Source: Candidatus Aminicenantota bacterium
Lineage (GTDB): Bacteria; Acidobacteriota; Aminicenantia; Aminicenantales; Aminicenantaceae
NCBI GenBank assembly: GCA_030614645.1
Contig: JAUWTR010000005.1
Coordinates: forward strand, 1 to 15,328
DNA: 15,328 nt
Reading direction: 5' to 3'
The notes beneath the pieces are model-generated. The model did not search any database and was not told the DNA's origin. It worked only from the letters and a program-made list of their open reading frames with translations. Positions 1 through 8,137 of this stretch are shown here, piece after piece; within the stretch, counting starts at the first letter, position 1, and each line of letters opens with the position of its first letter. The translations under genes were made by a program, and so were the position numbers.

Positions 1-3000
1 AACCTATTCTTGATACAGCGAAAAACGGCCGGATCGACGCTCTCATGAAAAAACCGGTGGCCCCTGAGAACTTAAAAAACAAGATTGCTTACCTACTCGC
101 CAGACAATCGAAGGAAAAACGGGCAGGGATGCGAGTCAGTATTGAAAAGGCGACCCTGATTCAGATCGATGGAGAGTCAAACACGGAAATGGAGCTCGTC
201 AATATCAGCGAGAGCGGCATGTTCCTGCGAACTCATTCTCTTTATCCCCATGGCGTGATTCTTCCCTTCAAAATCGCTCTCCCTGATGGGAAGGAATACC
301 CCCTTTCGGGCCGAATTGTCCGCACCGATACCGATCAGGGCGGAGTTGGCCTAGCGTTCCTTACACTTGATGATAAGAGCCGGGTGGCCCTTATACAATC
401 CTTTTCCGATCATGTCACTATGCGTGACCTAAACAAGCTCAAGGAGCGGTATCCTTTCCTGAAGACGGATGAAATGATCCTTTTCAACGACACCCTAAAG
501 ATCGAATCCTTACTCCAGAAAGCCCTGAAGTCCAAGGTAGAGATTGCGACCATAAGGGCTCAGACGCAAACGGCTGAGAATCTTTCCTTTGCCGGAATTA
601 TGCCTTCTTTCTGCTGTGTACTCAAAGGAGATGGGCTAAACATCAAGTTTAAAACTTCCGACCTCATTTTTGTTTCATTTCAACTTGGCTATGCCACTTA
701 CAATTTCGAAACCATGGTCTATCGACTCTCCGCGGATGGGAAGCTGATGGACTGTCTTTTTCCGCGGGTCATGTTCTACTCAGAAAAACGAAACGAGAAA
801 AGAATTAACCACTTAGGGGACGTCTGTATAGAGATCCCTCTCCCAGCACCCTTTAACAAAAGTATCAAAGGCAGAATTACTGATATAACCCCCAGCGGGG
901 CAAGCTTTATTACTGATCGGGAAACCCCTGTGATGCTAAAAGGCACACCTCTCGAGAAGATTTGTATTCTTGAGGGTGACAATATCCTCTGGGAAGAGAA
1001 GGGAGAGGTCCGTTATGTATTATGGAATGGAGATAAACCATCTAGGCAGGTGAAATACGGTATCCAGTTCGGTATTGGCCGGATGGGCATCCAAGCTGTA
1101 CAGGCTCCGGAAATCGACCCTAGTCATTCTGTTGAAGAGCATTCGGACGAAGAGAAAACCAAGCCTGTGATGAGGCGAACCGTAGGCCTGAACAAATTGT
1201 CCAGCAGAGCTCCCGAGATCATCCGGCTGGAAAACCAGCGTGGAGAAGAGATTGTCGGCCTTTTGAACTCCTCATTACCATTGGATGGAAAACCGGTTCC
1301 GGTTGTTCTTATCCCTCCAGCTTTCGGAAAGACCAAGGAAACGCTATTTTGCCTGGCCTTGACGCTCATTGAGAATTTTTTCCTCTTGGGAAAACCCATA
1401 GCTGTCATCCGTTATGACGGCATCCGGAGAAAAGGAGAAAGCTACAAAGATCCGGGAGCCAGCGAGCCACCCTTTGAGATGCTTAATGCCAGCACTAGCC
1501 AGGGTGCCGATGATATCAAAGCTGTGCTGGATTGGTTGTATCTCAATCCGAAACTCAAGGCAAGCTCTGTCATCCTCATCAGTTTTTCTTTGTCCGCTTT
1601 GGAAGCACGCGTGGTATTGCGGGATGAAACTTATCGCCGAAGGATAAACTACTGGATTTCCTGCATGGGAACATTGGAATTTCGGGATCTGATGAGCCGA
1701 ATCAACTGCGGTCTGGACTTGCTCGAGCAATACCAGCTTGGCATCAATCTAGGGGTAAGACCGATTTTGGGCAATCTCATCAGTTGTGAATCATATGCGT
1801 CTGATGTCGTCGCCAATGCTGTAGCGACCATCGATCAAGCTAGGGAGGACATTCGCCATTATGATATCCCAATCACTTGGATTTATGGCGAGCACGACAA
1901 ATGGATAAGGCCGGAATTCATTCGGGACATCATGAGCGTTCATGCCAGCGCCCCTCGCGAGGTCATTTCCGTATCGATCGGGCACAACGCCAGGACTTCT
2001 GATGAGGCTCTCCGCTTGTTCGGCACAGTCACCTCCCTAGTCCACCGGCACCTTTACCAGGGAATGATTCAACCATCCCTCCCCAATAAAAAGAATATGG
2101 AAATCATGCGCCGAGCTGAACAGGACAGGCTCCCATCCCGAAATCTCAGAAATCGGAGGGACTACTGGCAGCGTTATTTGGTGGGTGAAAAAGACTTCAT
2201 GGGTTTTGATATCATGGGCATGTCAGATGATTACCAAAAATTTATGCATGACCAGTTGCAGGCCTTAGAACTTAGGCCCGAAGACCGGCTGCTTGACTTA
2301 GGCGGCGGAACGGGAATTTTCGCTGAGCATTTTTTAGAGAATGGACAGTCACTCCCAGCTCACATCACTATTGCTGACCTGATTCCCGAGGCCCTGAAAA
2401 AGGCCTCCGAGAAGCTCGCTTCCCGTTCCAGAATCATGCAGAAACACATGCAGTTTGATCTTATGTGCCTTGATTTTGAGCTGAGCCGATTCCTTCCTGT
2501 GGAGCGTTTTCTGAATGGAGAGACCGCAAGCTTCAGAGAGCTGGCCGATAAGATTGAAAATTTGAACCTTGAGAGTGCCATTAAGATCCAGGATTCCTAT
2601 TCCCCTCGACTCCATCGTATTCTCAGAGGGCAGGCCATCAATCCAGCCCTTGACGACTGGTTGAAGGATCAGTTTGACCTGTACGAATACCAAACCATTG
2701 TTGACTTCAACCAGGTTGTCAGGTATATAAGGGGACTTGTAGAAGAGAAACCCTCTTTTCGAAAGCTCGCCTTTCCAGGAGAGCTGGAAGCAAATCTCCA
2801 TCTTCCGGTCAAGCCGGGTTTTTATAATAAAATACTGATGAGTCTTGTTCTCTCCTATATCTTCAATCCCGTCGAAACCCTTTTTGAGGTCAAACGGATC
2901 CTCAAGCCTGGAGGCCTACTTGTACTTTCAAGTATGCGTCCTGACACGGACTCCTCGGGCCTGTTCACAAAGCTCTTAGACAAAATCGAGGTTATGCCAG

Positions 3001-3242
3001 CTGAAGAGTTTTCTACGAAGTGGCCCAAGCCGCGGATCCTCGAATCCATGCGGTCCTTTCTTAACGACGCCCAAGCTCTGGTGGACCTCGAGGAGGCAGG
3101 GACTTTTGATTTCTTCGATCCGGAAAAGCTCAGCGGTTTGCTGGAAGAGTCGGGATGGGAAAGCATCCGGACCATTCCAACCTTCGGGGATCCTCCGCAA
3201 GGCTATATTATCGTAGCAAAGGTGAGGAAAACAAATGGCTAG
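1..3242 (+). CDS. REC-PilZ-PilZ-LuxD-like hydrolase-methyltransferase fusion protein (5' partial)
   Basis: Residues are numbered from the first ATG at 45. The frame is open to the window edge with no Shine-Dalgarno before that ATG. The upstream codons plus residues 1-20 read like the end of a receiver domain (the K-P pair after beta-5, then a final helix), so the true start is probably upstream. PilZ 1 (about 26-120) has R26xxxR30 and N53xSxxG58. Residues 140-245 resemble a YcgR-N-type domain. PilZ 2 has R249xxxR253 and D280xTxxG285. Both should bind c-di-GMP. Residues 395-672 form an alpha/beta hydrolase whose order of motifs matches bacterial luciferase acyltransferase LuxD: VIRYDG, a SFSLSA elbow (Ser515), Asp618 and His647. 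Residues 690-1062 are a class I SAM methyltransferase (DLGGGTG at 751-757, RILKPGG near 951) with an insert of about 120 residues. No signal peptide or TM segment is seen, so it is likely cytoplasmic. It overlaps the next gene by 8 nt. The substrate is unknown. Confidence 0.87.
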   Translation, partial: PILDTAKNGRIDALMKKPVAPENLKNKIAYLLARQSKEKRAGMRVSIEKATLIQIDGESNTEMELVNISESGMFLRTHSLYPHGVILPFKIALPDGKEYPLSGRIVRTDTDQGGVGLAFLTLDDKSRVALIQSFSDHVTMRDLNKLKERYPFLKTDEMILFNDTLKIESLLQKALKSKVEIATIRAQTQTAENLSFAGIMPSFCCVLKGDGLNIKFKTSDLIFVSFQLGYATYNFETMVYRLSADGKLMDCLFPRVMFYSEKRNEKRINHLGDVCIEIPLPAPFNKSIKGRITDITPSGASFITDRETPVMLKGTPLEKICILEGDNILWEEKGEVRYVLWNGDKPSRQVKYGIQFGIGRMGIQAVQAPEIDPSHSVEEHSDEEKTKPVMRRTVGLNKLSSRAPEIIRLENQRGEEIVGLLNSSLPLDGKPVPVVLIPPAFGKTKETLFCLALTLIENFFLLGKPIAVIRYDGIRRKGESYKDPGASEPPFEMLNASTSQGADDIKAVLDWLYLNPKLKASSVILISFSLSALEARVVLRDETYRRRINYWISCMGTLEFRDLMSRINCGLDLLEQYQLGINLGVRPILGNLISCESYASDVVANAVATIDQAREDIRHYDIPITWIYGEHDKWIRPEFIRDIMSVHASAPREVISVSIGHNARTSDEALRLFGTVTSLVHRHLYQGMIQPSLPNKKNMEIMRRAEQDRLPSRNLRNRRDYWQRYLVGEKDFMGFDIMGMSDDYQKFMHDQLQALELRPEDRLLDLGGGTGIFAEHFLENGQSLPAHITIADLIPEALKKASEKLASRSRIMQKHMQFDLMCLDFELSRFLPVERFLNGETASFRELADKIENLNLESAIKIQDSYSPRLHRILRGQAINPALDDWLKDQFDLYEYQTIVDFNQVVRYIRGLVEEKPSFRKLAFPGELEANLHLPVKPGFYNKILMSLVLSYIFNPVETLFEVKRILKPGGLLVLSSMRPDTDSSGLFTKLLDKIEVMPAEEFSTKWPKPRILESMRSFLNDAQALVDLEEAGTFDFFDPEKLSGLLEESGWESIRTIPTFGDPPQGYIIVAKVRKTNG

Positions 3243-5796
3243 AAAAGACCTTGCATTTGAAGAACGGCTTTATGACGAATATGATCTAAAAAGAAGAACG
3301 AGGATCATCATCATTCTAAGTGCAATCCTCTATCTCAGCTTCCTGGTTTTGGATGCAATCTACGCTGCCAAGTTTTTCCAGTTACTTCTTATTATTCGAC
3401 TGATAGTTTTATTCGCCCATGTCGTTCTTTTCTTCCTGATAAGCCGTGTCCATACGAATCACGGTTATGTAAAGCTTGCAATTGCCTTGACCATATTTGA
3501 TGTAGCAGGTATTGCTATCATGATCCAGATCCTGGGTGGATTTGTGACGATGTATGTTCAAGGGTTGTACCTCATCATCATGGGAATGGTCGTTGTTGTC
3601 CCTCTCGTTTTCCGGATAACCACAATCCTTTATATCATGATCTGGGCGAGCTATACCATTCCAGGCTTAATCAATATGCAAAGCGGAAACTTAGGATGGC
3701 GCGATATTTTCACCAACTTCTTTTTTCTATCTTCTATTGTAATCATTGGCATTTTTGGCTCATACATAATGGACAGCATCCGTCGTCGTGAGCTTAACAG
3801 CCGCACTCAGCTCGAAGAAACATCAGCTCGGCTCCAGGAGTCGAACGCCAAGCTAAAAACTTTGGATGAACTAAAAACTCAGTTTTTTGCCAATGTCAAT
3901 CATGAGTTGAGAACTCCTCTTACTCTTATGATGGCCCCTCTGGACCCTTTGATAGCTGGCCAGATGGGGAAAATTTCAGTTAAAAACAAAAAAACACTAT
4001 CAACAATAAAACGGAATGGTTTTAAGCTGTTAAAACTAATAAACAATTTACTGGACCTGAGTAAGTTAGAAGAAGGGAAAATGCGGCTTAAAATTAAAAC
4101 AATAGATTTTGTTGAATACATCAATTCTTTGCTTGCGTCGGTCAAACCTCTGGCAGATAACAAAGATATCAAGCTTTATTTTCAGCATCCTTCCCAAAAG
4201 CTGAAGATGTCGGTCGATCCTGATCAGTTTGAAAAAGTCGTTTTAAACCTGCTTTCAAATGCAATAAAATTTACACCGGAAAACGGGAGGATAACGGTTT
4301 TTATTGAAGAGGATAAAAGCAAAATAGCCCTGATTGTTGAAGATACAGGCAGGGGAATCCCTAAAGATATGCTCAAGACCATATTCGACCGTTTTTCCCA
4401 GGTCGATGGTTCTTTATCACGATCCCATGAGGGAACCGGTATCGGCCTTTCTCTCGTCAATGAGATCGTTAAGGTTCATGGGGGCAAAGTCCATGCTGAG
4501 AGCAGACAAGGAAAAGGCGCAAAATTCATTGTTGATCTGAAAAAAGGAGACAAGCATTACCCGGCTTCAATTCTTGACCGCAGGATCAAAGACCGCCCTG
4601 GCACATTTAAGAAACGAGCAACTGATGAGGAGGATTTAAAGGTGCAGGATGTTGTTTCAGACTTTCGCAACCTGCAGTTAGTTGACGTGGAAAGAGTAGA
4701 TGTTGACGAAAGTACTGTTGAGGTGGATAAAAGCCATGAGCATCTCATTTTGGCTATTGATGATAATCCTGAAGTGCTAAAACTGATGAAAATATTGCTC
4801 CAGGATGAATATGCTCTTGAGCTTAAATTGTCTGCTGAAGAAGGGATAAAGGTTATGCGGGAAAAGAAACCGGATCTTGTCTTGTGTGATGTAATGATGC
4901 CTGGTATGGATGGCCATGCTTTTTGCAGGAAAGTCAAAAGCGATGAGTGGATGAAGCATATTCCAGTGCTCCTGGTGACAGCTCGGGCAGGTTCGGAGAT
5001 GATGGCCCAGGGTATTGAGTCTGGAGCTGATGATTATATCGCCAAACCATTTGATTCTACCGAATTAAAAGCCAGGATTCGATCGCTTTTGCGGATAAGA
5101 CAGGCTGAGTCTGAGTTAAGCCTGGCCAACCAGAATTTAAAGATGTATAAAAAGGACCTGATCGAAAGGCAGCAGTCTCTTTTTGTGTCAATGATAAAAT
5201 CTTTGGTCTCAGCAATTGATGCGAAGGATGAATATACCCGTCATCATTCGGCCCGGGTTACAGATCTATCACTTAAAATAGCTGAAAAAATGGATTTTAA
5301 TAAGAAAGAATTAAAAAACCTCGAACTTGCTTCGCTGCTGCATGATGTTGGTAAGATCGCGATTCCGGAAAGCATTTTGAACAAGGGCAACAGTCTGACG
5401 GATGAGGAATATACCGTAATAAAAGAGCATCCTGCTAGAGGTGAGAGTATCTTAAAGCCAGTAGTAGAATTAATAGAAGTCTCTAGAATCGTCCGTGCTC
5501 ATCATGAACGTTATGATGGGACAGGGTATCCTGATGGATTAAAGAGCCATGAGATTCCTGTGAGTGCTCGGATCATGGCACTTGCTGATACTTATGACTC
5601 TATGACTTCAGACCGGCCTTACCGGAAGGGAATGTCGCATAATTTTTCTGTTAAAGAAATTGTAAGCTTATCCGGCAAGCAGTTTGATCCAGAAGTAGTC
5701 GAGCATTTTATTGAAGTATCTAACGAATTACCCAGCGAAGAAGCAGAAAAAACAGGAACACTAGGATATATAGGAAAAGCAGAAAAAACAGAGTAA
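3235..5796 (+). CDS. Six-TM hybrid sensor histidine kinase / response regulator / HD-GYP phosphodiesterase
   Basis: Membrane signalling protein. Six hydrophobic segments (about 23-42, 48-70, 79-101, 108-126, 127-146, 159-180) form a sensor with little periplasmic sequence, then a short coiled coil (about 185-212). The HisKA H-box carries His223 (NHELRTP). The ATPase domain shows the N-box (Asn342), G1 (EDTGRGIP), F (FDRFSQ) and G2 (GTGIGLSLV) motifs. A receiver domain (about 503-620) has acidic D509/D510, phospho-acceptor Asp552 and Lys604. The C-terminal HD-GYP domain (about 645-830) has HD at 703-704, HHE at 756-758 and DGTGYP at 761-766, so it should hydrolyse c-di-GMP. All key residues look intact. 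The start overlaps the upstream stop (ATGGCTAG) and has AGGTGAGG about 9 nt ahead, so translation is probably coupled. The PilZ and receiver domains of the upstream partner make it a likely effector or phosphotransfer target. The ligand is unknown. Confidence 0.95.
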   Translation: MARKDLAFEERLYDEYDLKRRTRIIIILSAILYLSFLVLDAIYAAKFFQLLLIIRLIVLFAHVVLFFLISRVHTNHGYVKLAIALTIFDVAGIAIMIQILGGFVTMYVQGLYLIIMGMVVVVPLVFRITTILYIMIWASYTIPGLINMQSGNLGWRDIFTNFFFLSSIVIIGIFGSYIMDSIRRRELNSRTQLEETSARLQESNAKLKTLDELKTQFFANVNHELRTPLTLMMAPLDPLIAGQMGKISVKNKKTLSTIKRNGFKLLKLINNLLDLSKLEEGKMRLKIKTIDFVEYINSLLASVKPLADNKDIKLYFQHPSQKLKMSVDPDQFEKVVLNLLSNAIKFTPENGRITVFIEEDKSKIALIVEDTGRGIPKDMLKTIFDRFSQVDGSLSRSHEGTGIGLSLVNEIVKVHGGKVHAESRQGKGAKFIVDLKKGDKHYPASILDRRIKDRPGTFKKRATDEEDLKVQDVVSDFRNLQLVDVERVDVDESTVEVDKSHEHLILAIDDNPEVLKLMKILLQDEYALELKLSAEEGIKVMREKKPDLVLCDVMMPGMDGHAFCRKVKSDEWMKHIPVLLVTARAGSEMMAQGIESGADDYIAKPFDSTELKARIRSLLRIRQAESELSLANQNLKMYKKDLIERQQSLFVSMIKSLVSAIDAKDEYTRHHSARVTDLSLKIAEKMDFNKKELKNLELASLLHDVGKIAIPESILNKGNSLTDEEYTVIKEHPARGESILKPVVELIEVSRIVRAHHERYDGTGYPDGLKSHEIPVSARIMALADTYDSMTSDRPYRKGMSHNFSVKEIVSLSGKQFDPEVVEHFIEVSNELPSEEAEKTGTLGYIGKAEKTE

Positions 5797-5841
5797 TTAA
5801 TAGTAAGTAAAGTTATTCGTAGTTATTTTAATAATGCGGGC

Positions 5842-7200
5842 TCAGTTCTTTTTCCAGTATTTTGAGGGATTTTTTTCTTCCCCATATCCACAGGCATTGT
5901 CTAGTTCCAGAACAATTTTATTGAGCGAGCTTGATTTAAAGCCGATTAAGCTGCGTGCTGCATCGTGCAGCCAGGATTCCGGTTTGTTATATGGGCAGAC
6001 ATAAATACAGGTGTTGCAGTCTGTCCCGTTTTCCTGCCAGTACTGATAACATTTGAAGGGGTCGATGGGCCACTTATAAACTCCGGGGTTGTTAGAAAAA
6101 ATTCGTTGTTCATATGTGCGAGGGCCTTCCATGATAGAGCCGCTGGGGCAGTGTTTTGTGCATTTCCCACATATTTCACAGAATTCAGTAGCCCCGAAAC
6201 TGATTGGACTATCCGGGATGAGGGGCATATCCGTAAATACTTTGCATATGCGGACTCTAGAGCCGAATTTGGGTGTTATTAGGAGGCCGTTGCGTCCAAG
6301 TTCTCCCAGTCCTGCGTCTACAGCGATAGGTATGCTGAGTGATGTGTCGTTTCCCTGCGGTAAGGCCATGTATCCGAGGCCCCGTATAAATTGAGCTAGG
6401 GTTCCGGCTGTTACGGCCATGCGGGAATATCCGTTTCCGGTTGCAGCAGCGGCGATACATGTAGGAGCGGCATCAGATGCATCTATGTCCATTTCCAGTA
6501 CCATAGCGATCACGTATTTACAGGATTCCGGGATAATGACCTGGTTATTTTCACTCAGTTTAACCGGTTCATCTGCATCTTTAATAAAAATGTCGGCTTC
6601 GACCGGGCCTTGTTGGTCCTTCCGCTCCTGTCTTCGATAAAAAGCTTTTGAGTAAACCCAGCGTTCATCCAATTTGGCTACTCCCACCATAGAGGCGCCG
6701 TAGAAAAGAGCGGCTTTTTTTATGATATCCGTTACTTCCCTAGGGGGAAGATCGTCCGGCTTCCAGGCAGGTAGATCATAAAGTGCCTTTCCCGGCCAGC
6801 TTCTGCTTGAGGTCCACTTGTAGAAGCTGTTGTTGTCTCCAGTCCATGATGCATGATTAAAGGAATAATCAAGCAGGGAATAGCCCGGATCTTTGTTTTT
6901 AATCCGCTGAAGTTCGGTTCCCTGGTATTGCTTTTCCATGTCTATGGTTTTCTGGTCCCAGTGCGAACGGCTGAACATGGTATCTTTTTCCACAAAGCGT
7001 TTGTACCTGGATGTATCCACCCTGTAAACAGGATTACCTATGGAATTTCGTTTTACCAGGAAACTGCCATATTGTTCCCGGGATGATAAAAATTCTGTGT
7101 TATTTGCCCGGCTTACGATTTTTACAGCAGGAAGTGTTAGGCCAGCAAGACCTGTGGCCTTTAAAAATTCCCGTCTCCGCATTTTTTTCTTTTCTGTCAT
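5842..7200 (-). CDS. Tat-exported reductive dehalogenase-like (RdhA family) corrinoid/Fe-S protein
   Basis: The N-terminus has a twin-arginine signal (RRREFLKATG at residues 8-17, then a hydrophobic stretch), so the folded protein is probably exported. Residues about 155-330 resemble the corrinoid-binding core of the RdhA/QueG family, including GELGRNGLL at 299-307. Two ferredoxin-type clusters follow: C341x2C344x2C347x3C351-P and C384x10C395x2C398x3C402-P. The spaced first Cys of the second cluster is typical of RdhA. The length (452 aa) fits. Family members reductively remove halogens from organohalides using cobamide and two 4Fe-4S clusters, but many RdhA-like proteins have no proven substrate. 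The start has AAGGAG 8 nt upstream. It is the last gene of the minus-strand run and converges on the kinase gene. No classical RdhB anchor gene is obvious, though a small two-TM frame lies two positions upstream. Respiratory dehalogenation is therefore inference only. Confidence 0.88.
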   Translation of the reverse strand: MTEKKKMRRREFLKATGLAGLTLPAVKIVSRANNTEFLSSREQYGSFLVKRNSIGNPVYRVDTSRYKRFVEKDTMFSRSHWDQKTIDMEKQYQGTELQRIKNKDPGYSLLDYSFNHASWTGDNNSFYKWTSSRSWPGKALYDLPAWKPDDLPPREVTDIIKKAALFYGASMVGVAKLDERWVYSKAFYRRQERKDQQGPVEADIFIKDADEPVKLSENNQVIIPESCKYVIAMVLEMDIDASDAAPTCIAAAATGNGYSRMAVTAGTLAQFIRGLGYMALPQGNDTSLSIPIAVDAGLGELGRNGLLITPKFGSRVRICKVFTDMPLIPDSPISFGATEFCEICGKCTKHCPSGSIMEGPRTYEQRIFSNNPGVYKWPIDPFKCYQYWQENGTDCNTCIYVCPYNKPESWLHDAARSLIGFKSSSLNKIVLELDNACGYGEEKNPSKYWKKN

Positions 7201-7266
7201 GAGAAATACTCCTTATTAAAATCAGAAAAAGCAGGAAAAACCTGTTTTACTGGCTTACATCTGGTT

Positions 7267-8124
7267 TTACCTGATTGGCTCTCCTTCCTGATAAGCGGCA
7301 ATGATTTCCGCTGGTATTTCAAATACTTTGCTCCATCCCCCATAACGTTCCAGAACCCTTGGTGAAGTTATGCCGCGTTTTTTTCCTCTTTCAATAAGAT
7401 AAACCGAACGGTTAGGCCGGGTGCTGTTTTCAATAACAAGTAGTCCTTCAAAAGAACGGTCTATCATGGGGCCTTCTTCCATTTTGTTGAGTGTATCATA
7501 TGGGACTTCATCCAGGTATTTCCAGGGATCTTTTCCTCTGTTTAGGTCATAATTAAAGCGGAAAATGCTCTCCAGGTTTTTAAAAGCATGAAGTATGTAT
7601 TTGCCCGGCCCTTTTCTTTCTATCATATAGACGGATGCGTTTCTAGCTTTTACATATTTTTGATGCAGGTAAGCCAAGTTGTCAGGAGCAGGCCAGTATG
7701 AGAACTCATAATCCATGCGCTCAAGAGTTCTCTTTATATCTCTCATCTCATATGGCATGACCCCAGCCTTTTGCATTTCTTTGTTTAATTCGTCAAATGC
7801 ATTGGTCAAAAAAATAAAGGCATTAAAAAGACTGGTCCTTAAATAGCCTGACCTGAAATAGCCTGATTGTTCTGAAGTCAGTTTGAGAAAAAGCCGGCAG
7901 GAAGAGGCAAAAGCTTCAGATTCAAAAAGCACAGCCTGTTCCTGATCAGATATTGTCTGGTTCCATCCTTTGAAGTGTTCATAATTGCTTTGTGCCAGTC
8001 GGGTAGCTTGCTGTTCCAGCCCTTGGGCGAGATTGGATAGCTGTGCTCTTCTGTCAGCAGTTACAGTATAAGTAATAAAAAGAACCATTAGAGAAACCAA
8101 TAGTATTTTTTTTATTTGAGACAT
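7267..8124 (-). CDS. Exported protein of unknown function with paired SVY-IER motifs
   Basis: I do not recognise a family for the whole 285-aa protein. It begins with a short charged stretch and a hydrophobic segment (residues about 4-23) like a signal peptide or signal anchor. A mainly helical region rich in Gln, Glu, Phe and Leu follows (about 25-150). Two related motifs come later: SVYMIERKGPGKY near 160 and SVYLIERGKKRGITSP near 239. The second, ending in WSKVFEIPAEIIAAYQEG, looks like a short repeat seen at the ends of other exported bacterial proteins (recollection, not a search). ATG at 8124 is chosen over GTG at 8130 because AAAGGAGGTG at 8128-8137 gives proper spacing only to the ATG. 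It lies 66 nt upstream of the rdhA-like gene, probably in the same transcript, so a cell-envelope role alongside that protein is possible but unproven. Confidence 0.75.
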   Translation of the reverse strand: MSQIKKILLVSLMVLFITYTVTADRRAQLSNLAQGLEQQATRLAQSNYEHFKGWNQTISDQEQAVLFESEAFASSCRLFLKLTSEQSGYFRSGYLRTSLFNAFIFLTNAFDELNKEMQKAGVMPYEMRDIKRTLERMDYEFSYWPAPDNLAYLHQKYVKARNASVYMIERKGPGKYILHAFKNLESIFRFNYDLNRGKDPWKYLDEVPYDTLNKMEEGPMIDRSFEGLLVIENSTRPNRSVYLIERGKKRGITSPRVLERYGGWSKVFEIPAEIIAAYQEGEPIR

Positions 8125-8127
8125 ATG

Positions 8128-8137
8128 CACCTCCTTT
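8128..8137 (-). promoter_or_regulatory. Strong ribosome binding site that decides the start of the 285-aa exported protein
   Basis: On the minus strand AAAGGAGGTG ends 3 nt before the ATG at 8124, and its GGAGG core sits 5 nt from that ATG. The same bases contain a GTG (8130) in frame that would start inside the site itself. The stop codon of the preceding small open frame (8136-8138) overlaps the first bases of the site, a layout typical of translationally coupled genes. Confidence 0.75.

Noticed and set aside
45..47. ATG 45 as the true start of the first gene
   Set aside because: No Shine-Dalgarno precedes it and the upstream codons continue a receiver-like sequence to the window edge, so it is probably internal.
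5797..5841. A terminator between the convergent kinase and RdhA-like genes
   Set aside because: The 45-nt gap is AT-rich but shows no GC-rich stem with a T-run.
8128..8130. GTG at 8130 as the start of the 285-aa exported protein
   Set aside because: It lies inside the AAAGGAGGTG ribosome site; the ATG at 8124 has correct spacing.
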